Program-made: the position numbers and the translations under genes
The notes under the pieces: generated by a model
Told to the model about the DNA's origin: nothing
Seen by the model: only the letters and a program-made list of their open reading frames with translations
Databases searched by the model: none
Assembly (NCBI GenBank): GCA_011634665.1
Contig: WAEK01000013.1
Location: 356,501 to 420,500 of the forward strand
Length of the DNA stretch: 64,000 bases
Reading direction: 5' to 3'
DNA from: Mortierella sp. BCC40632
Taxonomy: Eukaryota; Mortierellomycota; Mortierellomycetes; Mortierellales; Mortierellaceae
Shown here: in pieces, positions 26,328 through 36,998 of the stretch
Layout of the letters: each line of letters begins with the position of its first letter
Position numbering within the stretch: position 1 is the first letter of the stretch

Positions 26328-26467
26328 GGTCCCCACTCGCGTCGCTCATCCAAACCTCAGTTCACTCTTCTCATTCTCTCTCAACAATCAATCCTACCAA
26401 CCCTTCCACTTCTACACTCTACCCTCAACCTTTCAATCTCTATCCTCTTCCCTTTTCGACTGCAAAA

Positions 26468-27658
26468 ATGACTGTCTCTGCCGATTCTTTCCAAGATAAC
26501 TCGGTTTCGTTCACTGGTTGGGCTTCAACTGGCACCATCGACCTCAAGAAATGGAGCTACCATCCTCGTCCATTGGGCGAAGAAGACATCGAGATCGAGA
26601 TCTCTCACTGTGGTATCTGCGCTTCCGATATCCATACCATCACCTCTGGATGGGGTGAGTTGACCAACGGCCCTTGCATTGCTGGACACGAAGTTATTGG
26701 CAAGGTCGTGAACAAGGGAAACAAGACCGCTCACGAAATTGGTGATATCGTTGGAGTCGGTGGTCTGATCGGATCCTGTGGCAATTGCAAGGAATGCAAG
26801 AACGGTTTCGAGCAACTTTGCCCCGAGAAAACTTTTATCTTTGGAGATTCTTTCAAGGATGGTCGTGGCGGCCAGACTTATGGCGGATTTGCTGATCGAC
26901 TTCGTGTTCTTGGCAAGCATGCTTTCAAGCTTCCCGAGGGATTCCGGGGGGCTGATGCTGCTCCTCTGCTCTGTGCCGGTATCACTATGTTTACCCCACT
27001 CAGGAATCATGGTGCTGGACCTGGCAAGTCGGTCGGTGTGATTGGCATCGGAGGACTGGGCCATATGGGAGTCCAGTTTGCGAGAGCCATGCAGTGCGAT
27101 GAGGTCGTTGCCATCTCGTCCAGTAACAGCAAACGTGAGGAGGCGTTCAAGCTCGGAGCCACAAAGTTTGTCAAGTAAGTTTTTCCTTTTACCTTTTTGA
27201 GTATCTCCTCCTGTGACAGAGTACCAAGTCCACATTGAGTCTAACCTGTCTATATCTCTACTATCTTTATGCTATTTTCTTTCAACAGCTCCAGCAATCC
27301 AGAGGAGATGAAGGCAGCTAAGCACTCGATGGATATTATTCTTTGCTCATCCATTGACAAGAATGCTAATTGGGGTGAGCTTTTGGATCTTGTTGCCAAC
27401 CATGGAAAGATGGTCCTTTTGGCTCTTCCAGAAGCACCTTTGATTATTCCAGGCGGTTCTTTTATTGCTCGACACATTTCAATGGTTGGATCCATAATCG
27501 GAGGCATTGAAATGACCAAAGAGATGCTTGCTTTTGTGGTCAAGCACAATGTTCGTCCATGGGTTGAGGAGATGCCTATGAGCGATGCTACCGCAGCCGC
27601 CAAGCACGCAAAGGATGGTCGCCCCCGATTCCGTGTCGTGATGGATGCATCCAAGTAA
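26468..27658 (+). CDS. Zinc-dependent alcohol dehydrogenase, cinnamyl-alcohol/ADH6 type (MDR family)
   Basis: Intact paralogue of the ADH at 17356-18679, in opposite orientation. Exons 26468-27174 and 27289-27658 (358 aa), joined AA|GTAAGT...CAG|C; the first intron of the other copy is absent here. It has the catalytic zinc segment HCGICASDIHTI, GHEVIGKV, the four structural zinc cysteines in CGNCKECKNGFEQLC and a Rossmann motif GIGGLGHMGVQFA. The length is normal for this class of zinc ADH. Predicted to interconvert aldehydes and alcohols with NADP(H) in the cytosol; the substrate is not determined by sequence. A TATA box lies 147 bases upstream, and an AATAATAATAATAAAAATAAA stretch after the stop may serve 3' end formation. 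Confidence 0.95.
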
Positions 27659-28521
27659 GCCTGGAAGCAAGAAGAAGAAAAGGGGTCTGGACACAAGAGC
27701 TGAAAAGATAGGTCCCGCAATAATAATAATAATAAAAATAAAAAAACCAAGATGTATCCCTTTTTTTGAGCTGGCTTTATCTGTTAGTTATGCTCTGATC
27801 TACTCCACGAGCAGTTCTACGTGGCAAGCTTAAACACCATTGCCTTTGGAACTCTCAAAAAAAAAAAAAAAAAAAAAAATAAATAAATCATTTCTTTTCG
27901 AGAGATACTCAAAAACTAAACTCATGTAGAGATGCTTGCTCATGGAAGACAAAGAATCTCCTCTCTCAACCCTCTTTTTTTTTTAACCCCCCTGCCCCCT
28001 TGAGAACTTAGCCAGGTGAGTAAGAGGGGTGACATTCCTTACCTCTCCTCCACTGACAATCCCGTGGTCAACCCACCTCTTTCTAGGGTCTATTGGTCTT
28101 TTGAAGTATGATGAAGTATCCTCTGCTTTCGAAGAGGGGTGTTGCCAAGCATTGCACCATTCCAGACCGTGAGGTCAGCTGGAGACGATCGACCGCGAAT
28201 AGGGAAAAATAAATCGCTATCGCTGAATATCCCCTATATGGAGCTCTTGGTAAACCAGGTGGATACAAGTAGAACGAATGGGCTCCGATTGAGCCCCCAA
28301 GCGTTTTGTCTCTCCATACCATGGCCTTTGATACAAAAGTCTCTCTTCATCTCCTCATCTGGGTAGTCTAGAGGTCTCAGAGATCTCTTCTTGATCTTGA
28401 CCTTTTCGTGCGATATATGGCAATTGGTTTCCCGTAGAGTATCCATGGCGCCAGTACAGCTTGAGGATTGTCTCGACATTGAAGAGCATCTGAACCGGAG
28501 GAAGGGAATCCAAACACCGCA

Positions 28522-28525
<4 letters not shown>

Positions 28526-28561
<36 letters not shown>
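28526..28561. repeat. Poly(T) tract, about 36 bases
   Basis: Pure T run in intergenic DNA; one of several such runs between 28,500 and 29,500. Confidence 0.9.
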
Positions 28562-28562
<1 letters not shown>

Positions 28563-28813
28563 GAAAAGGTCACAGAGATACTGCCAAGGCTTCCTCCCAA
28601 AGAGTTACAAAGAGTGTGAAGGATCATTGATTGGGATCATATCTCCTAGTGTGGGTCCAACGAAGGATAGGATTGAGCTGGGGTCGGGGTAACTCAAGCC
28701 CATCCTGCCCTTTTTTTTTTCTTTTTTTCTTTTCAGCCAAGACCCAATATGTCGTGTGAGCCTAACAGGAGCTGACTGGTTCCTGAACAACATGGTCATG
28801 GAAGGTGAGAAGA

Positions 28814-28845
<32 letters not shown>

Positions 28846-29723
28846 CCCCCCATTGCGCCCAAAGCAAGGCAAGTCACCCAATGTAGGAGAGTGACTGCTT
28901 CAAAAGTCGACAAGAGTCTAATATAGTTTAACTTATCCTATCCATGTGCGTCGGAGCAGACACTCACCACCCTTCTGTCCTTTTAGACTTGTCTCGCTTC
29001 CATCTTCTCAAGCTAAAAAGGGGATACAAACGATATTAATTCATTGAAGGTTGTGGATGTGAATGGAAGAGAGATACAACTCCTTTCTGCTTCCTCACCT
29101 TGTTTCCCTCTCTCCCGATGGATACTTGCGTGTGCGTTGGCATTAGAGCACACGCCCGCTTGAATATCGCTTTTTTTTTTTTTTTTTTTTTTTAGGTAGG
29201 TAGGTAGGTAGGTAGGTAGGTAGTATGGTTTATGAGAGTGATCAAAAAAAGAATAGGGCGCAGATCAAGGCACCAGTCCCAACAGCTGCATGTCCAACGG
29301 ATTTTTCAACCTAATTCTCAGAGAGAGAGAGAGAGAGAGAGGGATTAAAAAAAAAAAAAAGCGGCGCGTGGTACGTAGTAACGATTTGAGGCGTTAAAAG
29401 GGGACCGAGGTGCAGTTCTGGGAGTGAGCAGGATGGATGCATAGCATCGCCTCATCGATACCTCTCTCTCTCTCTCTCTCTTTTTTTTTTTTTTTTTTTT
29501 CTTACCTTGATGACAAAACGGCTGTAGCTCTATTTTCATCTCTGGGTAAAAAAAAAAAAAGTCTTCCTCCAGAGGCATCGGGTGACCCTTTAATCCTTAT
29601 ATAACGCGTTTTTGCCGTATTCGCCTGGTGTCGGCTCAGTCGAACCTAGCTCACAGTGACAGCAAATGGATCCAGACAAGCGAGTTCCCTGGAAAAGGTA
29701 ACGCAACTATCTTTGGAAGACGT

Positions 29724-29756
<33 letters not shown>

Positions 29757-30864
29757 AGAGAAAGAAAGAAAAGAAGGCTAGTCGACAAAATCATCGTCTC
29801 TGTCCCAATGCTCTATCCCGATCAAGGAGAATACCAGGTGAAGCTCGGGTAGAGTGAGAGGGACGGAAACGCAGAACCCAAAAAGTCTATTATCAATTTC
29901 TCCTTTTCCAGAGCGTTCAACACTCGGAGAGAAGGCGGCTCCCTTGTTGTGGACTATTCGGAAAGGGTGTTAAGGCGTTCATCGGAAGGAGAGGAGCGTG
30001 GCGCATTAGGCAAAAGTTCCATCACGATGTCATCCGTCCGGCTCCGCAGCCCTCTACCAAAAGGAAGGGGGGGGGGGGGGCGCGAGCAGAGTACCATATT
30101 TGCTATTTGGAAGCTGAGAGCACGAGAGCAAACCCACCACAGTGGCCTTTTTTTTTCCTCCACTCTTTTGCCATTTCCCATCCCGTGCCCCTCTGTGTCC
30201 GCAGACCTGTGCTGAGAACCAGACCTGTCAGAAGAGTGGGCGATGTCCCAAGACCTAGTTAAACGGTCTCAAGGGACTCTGGCGGAGCCATTTCCTGACC
30301 GGTCGTGCACGGGACGCAGGGCAGAAGACGTCGACTCTCGGCAGGAGGCAATTGAGCAGGATGGAAAGACAGATATCGGCCACGGGGACAGAGGAAAGTG
30401 GTGAAGGGGGAGAGGGGGGATGATGCTATCAGGATGGACTCGAGCAAAAAAAAAAAAAAACGCGGGCTCGTTTGGCCCCTGTCCAGTCAAGCAAAGCGCT
30501 GTCGGTGCTCGGTAGGACATCCATTTTAGGAAGGGATAGCTGAGTCGTGGACGAGTCACCCCTAACGAAGAACGCAGTTTTCTCCGGACCTGCCGTTCCT
30601 TCCGACAAACAGTGGTCGAAGCAGCAGCAGCAACAGCAGCATGCACAGTCAGCTTTGCCTGTGTGCTGCAAGGGCTGCAAGGAGTTGTTAGACTCGGGGC
30701 ATCGCTTAATCACAATGTCAACGTGGCCATTCTCGCCCTGTTGGCCTTTTTCTTGGGTGCGGAGCAGAGAACAGAGTGGGGGGAGGATTGGGAAGCGCCT
30801 TTTAAGGTAATTTTGGAGTGTGTTACCTTAACTTGCCCCTCCGGGCACAGCCCTACGGGATCGT

Positions 30865-30873
30865 TATAAAAAA
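30865..30873 (+). promoter_or_regulatory. Probable TATA box of the Zn2Cys6 regulator gene
   Basis: TATAAAAAA lies about 530 bases before the ATG at 31397, followed directly by pyrimidine-rich sequence typical of leaders in this window. It would imply a roughly 500-base 5' UTR, possibly with an intron. Confidence 0.4.
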
Positions 30874-31396
30874 GCGAGCGCTATTCACACACACCGCGCC
30901 AATTCTCTCTTCTCTTCTCTCCTCTCTCTTCTCTCTCTCTCTCTCTCTCCTCACCGTCGTTATTTGCATTGCCCATTCTTCTTTCTCATCCCTACTCCAT
31001 TCCCCCTCTCCCCCTGCGGACAGCGTCATCTCTACATTGATACCCTACACTCTCTCCACTCATTCTACTCCCACTCTACCTGCCTCTGTTACGACACCCT
31101 CATTGTCCCACGCCTGACTCCACAAGCTTGTTTCGTAGCTTCGAGATTCTTTTCCGCCTGACCACCAAAGAAAAAAGCTGATAACCTGCTTAGTACCCAC
31201 GCTCAAAGACCGCCACCAACCCTGTCCCAGCTACTCTACATCACGAGTCCCGATCTCCATTTCCAACTCGTTCGCCAACAGTCAAACAACCAACTCGTTG
31301 TCATTCTCACATCCCAGGTTAAAATAAGCTCAGAACACTTTTATTTTTTCCCAGCAACAGGAGAGTAATAACAAGAAAAAAGTTCTAGTTCAAGAA

Positions 31397-33415
31397 ATGC
31401 CTATGCAAGTGTTCGAATTCCAGGCCGACACATCAGTCAGCCTGGCAAGCACAGCTGCGATTAACCGCAAGAGTTGTGACCACTGCTTCCTTAATCGAAA
31501 AACCTGTGACAAGGTCCGTCAGGCAGCCGACTCGGGAGACAAGTGCAAACGCTGTGCTAAGGATGGTCGTCCCTGTACCTTCACGCCTACAGTTCATCTC
31601 TACCATATTGCAGACTGCGTCGGTCGTCACCAGTGTCGCGCCAAGGTTATCCAGGCCATGGGAGGTGGACGCAAAAAGGAGGCAAGACTAAAGACCTTTG
31701 AGATTCCCATCGTCTGCAACATGGACTCGGAGCTCGACCAGGCCCTCTTTGAGTACATTCAGAAACAGCCCAACCTACTAGTCTACAACAACAGGATAAA
31801 GTCGTTTCTTGCTCACGATGTAAGCACCTAAGACATCCTGCTCACAGAGGAGCACGGGTATGACAGGATCAGCGGTAGTGATGTTGATATCAGGACTTGC
31901 GGCTTCGTCTGGCTAACATGTAATTGGCCTGATCATGGTTATCGTCATTATTACCGATGGCTACTTAGATGCTCGGGTTACCTGAGGAGCTTGGCGAGAA
32001 CAGTCCGGAACAGAGGGATCAAGATGTCCCCGATACGGTAGGTTGTTTGTGACCTCCTGAATGTTTGGACAGCAGCGCCTACTAGACGCGTCTCTGAGAG
32101 TGTGGTTACTAAGCTAGTCTGATTTCTCTGTTTTATTCTATAGACCATGTCGACGACCGAATCTCCGTCTCATGGCTCGAAGCGCTCGTTTGAGGCTGAG
32201 GAGTCTACAAAGGACGCCTCAGGAAAGATCAACTCGCTTGGGTCTCCTACACAAGGCCCTCACAAGTTCAGGATCATGTCCTTGATTGACGCCCACCAGA
32301 ACCAGAACCAGAGCCTAAGTCTGAACCTTAACCCGAACCAACCCCTGAACCAGCAGCAACAGCAGCAACAACAACAACAACAGCAGCAGCAGCAGCAAAA
32401 CAACGACCAGCAGCGACGTCCCTCGCACCAGAAATCTCCCTCTAGGGACCTCCAACAGATGTCCAATGGTAGAGTGAGTCCCATCACCGTGCCAATGGAG
32501 TCTGTCCAGGCAAGCATGGGACCTCCAAGTCCCAACTCGCTTAGCCCAATTGATGCCCTCAACCTTCACCAGCGCCGTCAGTCAGAGGCTCTTGTTGCAG
32601 CCGCAGCAGCAGCTCTCCCAGCCTTGACCGTGAATCAACTCGCAGGGCTCTATCAGCAAGCTCAACAACAGGCTCAGCAGCAAATGTCACAACAGGTACA
32701 ACATCCATTTGTTCAACAGCAGTCTTATCCACAAATGAATGCCATTTTGCAGCAGCATCTCCAACAACAACAACAGCAGCTTCAGCAACAACAACATCAC
32801 CTCCAACAGCAGCTTCATATCCAAACTGGAGGCTATCGCAACCCTACTCCGATCCCTCACAGTCCCTTGGGGCCAAGCCCCACTCGGCAGAGCCCACTGC
32901 CGCCCAGTCCATTGGAGTTGTCACTCAACATTGATACCAACTTTGGAGGATTAGGTGATCAAAATTTGCCCAGTCTATTCGATACTAGCCTTTCTATGTC
33001 TGTACAACAACAACAGCAGCAGCAACAGCAGCAACATCAACTACCGGCTGCAAGGGTCAGTGTAGCTACTTCTACCTCACCGCAACTTGGCGTTCATGAT
33101 CTGGGATTAATTGATATTTCGACCGAGAACCCTGTACCTGCACCACCACCACTGGTGATCACGACCACGAATGAAGATGGCAATGAAGTGGGTGTTTACT
33201 ATGCGATCCCTTCCGTGAATCTGAATCCGGCCTATAGTGATGCAGATCTTTTCCAAGACTTTACAATGATGGACACGCTTGGCGAGGACTTTGTGTGGAT
33301 TGAGAACCTGTTTGAGGATCCGACTCCTGAAGAGACAGCAGCGACGATGGATGCCATGTCGGTTGCTGCCGCTGCGGGTCAGACAGACTCTGTAGTAGAA
33401 TCGATGGGGCTGTAG
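31397..33415 (+). CDS. Zn(2)Cys(6) binuclear-cluster transcription factor with polyglutamine regions
   Basis: Fungal nuclear DNA-binding regulator. Exons by phase: 31397-31819, 31969-32037 and 32144-33415, all phase 0 (587 aa). The zinc cluster is near residues 27-60: CDHCFLNRKTC, then CKRCAKDGRPC, giving six cysteines in the expected C-x2-C-x6-C spacing on each side of a variable loop. The middle exon is only 69 bases, begins MLGLPEELGEN and keeps frame; it is inferred from splice signals. The third exon has several Gln runs (one of 17 Gln), Pro/Ser-rich spacers and a C-terminal acidic, aromatic stretch (DFVWIENLFED) of the kind seen in activation domains. No fungal-specific TF middle homology domain was recognised. 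Target genes cannot be inferred. Confidence 0.85.
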
Positions 33416-34072
33416 ATAGATTTGCTTGTTCCTCCTAAATAACCCTAATAGTGTACATAATCTCGCTCGTTTATATAAATATTTTATATCTATATGAATT
33501 TGTCATGAAGGAAAAAAAAAAAAAAAAAAAAAAAAACGTTTTGCAAGGGGGAAGGAAAACTTGACTATGTCGCATAATCCTAGACATGTAGAAAAGTGAC
33601 AAAACATCTCAGTTGTGGGCGTATGAGTGATCATGACAATGAACAATTCAGCGCAGCGAGTCAAAAGGAAAGAGAAGGAGATTCCCAAGGGAGTGGCTCC
33701 GAGGCTAGGAGAGATAGAGAGAAAGACAAAGACAAAGGCTTGTATCAAGAATCAGCCACAAAGGCAATTTGGCCGCATTGGGCGGATGAATACAGGGGAT
33801 CGATATTACCCTTTGAATGAGACACTTCACACTCTCTCTTTTTTCCTTCCTTTCTTTTTTCTTTCTTCCTCCTCCTCTTCTTCTTCATGCAACCTTCTCT
33901 TTACATTATTTTTTTTTTTTCATTTTATGTGGGCGATATGCTATCCATCCTTGACTCAATGCTATGCTGGAAGTCCCGTGGCGGCTAGACCTATTGCTAA
34001 CCGCACCATCTTCTTTCGACGAATGGCGCTGCATGGAGCATTTGTCATAGTCCTACCGTGAGGAGCGCAGTC

Positions 34073-34111
<39 letters not shown>

Positions 34112-34882
34112 GTCAGTATCGCGTTGTTTGCAGACAAAAAGAGCGACTACGGGTGAGGTCCACAGGGCAGTGGTTAGCATACCAGTTAGCAATCTAGCTA
34201 GCTGGTTGGTTGGTTGACTGGCCGGGATGGTTGGTTGGTTGGATAGGGCTCTGGGTTGCTTGGATAAGGATCAGTCCACGGTTGGCTCGTATGTAGACCT
34301 CTCTCTCTCTCTCTCTCTCTCCTCTTTGTCATCTTCATCATTATTCATTCCACTCACTCTCCCTTCATTCACTACCACTCTCGCGTAAATCCACATGCAC
34401 ATGTCTCACTCTCTCGGTTACCGATTCAAGAAGACATTGTGAACCGGCTCCGGCTCTGGGAAAACCTGAACCCAATCCTCTTCCTAAGCCTGAACCTTGG
34501 TCATGTACTCCAACAAACAGATGATATCAAAACTGGGAAGGATGGAAAACGAACAAAGCACCCGACGGAGAGAAAAAGAGGGTAAGAGAGTGAATGAGAG
34601 AAGAGAGAAGTCCATCTGCGCATGTCGCTGTATATTTACAAGTGTATGCTAAAAGGGCATCTTTTTGTCGTGTTTGTGGATGTGCTTTTTGTGTGTGTGA
34701 ATGTATATATGTGTGTGTGTGCTGTTGAGATGGGCAAATGAGGCAACAGAAGCAAATGGGCGCACAGGTCAGTAGTTCGCGGCGCGGAAGGGATGGGTTT
34801 AACCCTATTGCATGAATTCTTGCCGCGAGGTCACACATTTACCTTTCACATCTCGCCTTTTGTTCCCTCTTGAAAAGAGAAT

Positions 34883-34930
<48 letters not shown>

Positions 34931-35911
34931 GTGTGTGTGTATGTAGTGTGTGTGCGCTTGTGTGGCGCTTGCTCCGTTCTTTGCATTGTTCCATCCCGGT
35001 TGCTTCCCGCATTGGAAGGAATTGACCTTGCACTAAACAAGACCCTAGCATATCTATGCTAGATTTGGGAAAGCAACAGAGAAGTAATGCTCAAATATTA
35101 GCAAACTAAGGGTCGCGATCTCTGCTTTTCTTTTCTTCTTTTTTACGAGAGAACCCATGCCATCCATCCTCGTCCTCATTCATTCACGAGGTCTTTGTCT
35201 CCTCTATCTCCAGGATATAGCAGGCCCAGAATGTTGAAAGGGTGAATATATTTTTTTTCCCGCTCTCTGTGTTGACTGTCTGAGACGGCTGCGACAAATG
35301 ACTGTTGCGCTGCGCGTTCTCGGGTCCAGAGGAAACTAGAACAGAGACGCCGGGACCGTGTTTTGGATCGTCATCGCAAAGGACAAGGGGGCGAAAAGGA
35401 GGAGGAAGGGGAAGAAGGAGACTGCTGACAGGGTGACGCTCGTTCATGCACTGGGGCCAGAAGGAACAGGACGGAAAAGCTAACCGCCATAGGATCTGTC
35501 CTACTCTCTCGTTGGCAGAGCGGACCGTGCTCTGTGCGCAGACCCACTGACTCGGATGCGTCGCGTGTTGGTGGTCACTGCCTATTTAATGAAGCCTGTT
35601 CGACCTCTTGCCCTCGGTTTCGCATATCCAACATTGTCTATTTTTTTTTCTTTTCTTTCTTTTTTTTCGTACCGTCTTCACTTCTCTTCTTTCCTACTCT
35701 CCCACTTTTCACCCCGTTCGTCTAGAAACCCTGTCGTATCATCCTTTTACTCCTGCCACCCGAAGGAAAACGGGCGCAAGTTACTCCATCTCTCGATCTT
35801 TTCTTGCTCGACCACTTTTACCCAATCTTCTCTTGAACCCTCTCCTCTCATCTCTTCCTTTTTTCTTCCCTCAGCCATTACCTACTTCAAGGTGAAGAAA
35901 TCAACGACACC
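33416..35911. other. Intergenic region upstream of the aquaporin gene
   Basis: About 2.5 kb. It holds an A run at 33511-33536, a T run at 34079-34110, (TTGG)n-like sequence at 34202-34245, a CT repeat at 34302-34321, a GA repeat at 34887-34926 followed by GT repeats, and a pyrimidine-rich leader from about 35640. No coding feature was recognised. Confidence 0.5.
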
Positions 35912-36998
35912 ATGAATTTAGAAGTAAAGTCGCACGCCAAAGGGTGGGGAGTTCAAGCCTTTGGTGAACTGCTAGGAACAACCATGTTCATGTACATCGG
36001 CATCGGTGGAGCAGATGCGATCGCTCGAGGAATCCCAGACGGCTCTGGCTCGATTGGAACAGCACTTGCCTTCGGCTTCTCGCTGCTCGTCACTTCCTGG
36101 GCCTTCTTCCGAATCTCGGGTGCCCACTTTAACCCGGCGATTACGATCTCGTCCTTGGTCACGGGCCATGTATCGATCCCCAAGGCTGTCATCTATTTTA
36201 TCTCGCAGCTGCTCGGTGCTATGCTCGGTGCCGGTTTGGCGCGTGCCACCATGCCTTCGAGCGAAGGCGTCATCCGCATTAACAAGCTGGTACGTTGAGA
36301 GGGGGAAAATGACTATGCAATGTTCCCTTTCGGTCTTCAAATCATCCTAAAAAAACTTAAATCACTCGAAACCTTTTTAGATGAATGGGGAGAGTATTGC
36401 GCGTGGCTTCTTCCTCGAGTTCTTTTTGACGACCATCCTATGCTTTGTCTATCATATGGTGGTTCATGAAAAGAACCGATCGACGTTCTTGGCCCCCATT
36501 CCCTATGGTTTGACCCTCTTTGCCTGTTACCTCTTTGGAAACAGATACACTGGTGCTGGTCTTAACCCTGCTCGTGCCTTCGCCACCTCAGTCGTCGCTC
36601 GCGACTTTTCTCCCAATCACTGGATCTATTGGTTCGCGTAAGGATTCAAACATAACAGTGTCAAGACTGCTTCATTCCAAAAAAAAAGAAAAAAAAAATG
36701 CGACTTTTTCTCTAACTCTGTGTTTACTCCTCTATCAATTAGTCCACTTGGAGGTGGCGTCCTTGCTGCGGGCTTCCACATCCTCTTCCGCTTCCTTGAC
36801 TACGAGACGATCAACCCGGGCATTGATGCCGAGAACCAGGCTCAGTACCAGCGTGCACTTTCAGCCTATGGTATCCACGACGATTCCGTGCATCATACCC
36901 CTCAGATGACTCAGAATCCTGATGGAACGACGACTACAACTACGACAGCGGCTCCACCAGTCCACATTAACACGACTGACTCTGTCCTTCCTCGCTAA
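35912..36998 (+). CDS. Aquaporin (MIP-family water/solute channel)
   Basis: Six-helix membrane channel. Exons by phase: 35912-36289, 36381-36637, 36743-36998 (296 aa), all GT-AG. Both half-helix signatures are intact: SGAHFNPAIT in loop B and TGAGLNPARAF in loop E, the latter with the pore arginine after NPA. The N-terminus is short; the C-terminal tail is Thr-rich and hydrophilic (DGTTTTTTTAAPP). Loop E is short, as in water-selective channels rather than long-loop glycerol facilitators. At the position where classical aquaporins have the helix-5 pore histidine (H-LLAIDYTG), alignment by eye puts Tyr (YLFGNRYTG), so selectivity may differ from orthodox aquaporins; this is inference. Confidence 0.93.

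Larger units (their letters stand above)
23486..26467. other. Intergenic region upstream of the second ADH gene
   Basis: About 3 kb. It contains CT repeats at 23500-23530, a 46-base A run, a T run at 24187-24208, a (CCAA)n stretch near 24400-24425 and a diverged direct repeat (about 24490-24600 and 25405-25480). The last 150 bases hold the ADH core promoter and a CT/AC-rich leader. The open stretch at 25678-26289 shows no family motif and is not called. Confidence 0.55.
27659..31396. other. Intergenic region and long leader of the Zn2Cys6 gene
   Basis: About 3.7 kb with T runs (28526, 28817, 29170), (AGGT)n at 29193-29224, CT/GA repeats at 29320-29340, 29463-29480 and 29725-29755, and a G run at 30067-30080. 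A TATA-like TATATAA at 29598 is followed by a small possible two-exon reading frame (29666-30215; see findings). From 30890 to 31396 the sequence is a CT/C-rich leader of the next gene. No recognised gene. Confidence 0.5.

Noticed and set aside
30612..30869. Open stretch with a hydrophobic segment (VAILALLAFFLGAE) upstream of the Zn2Cys6 gene
   Set aside because: Lacks an ATG start, overlaps the probable TATA box region, and has no neighbours in frame that resemble exons.
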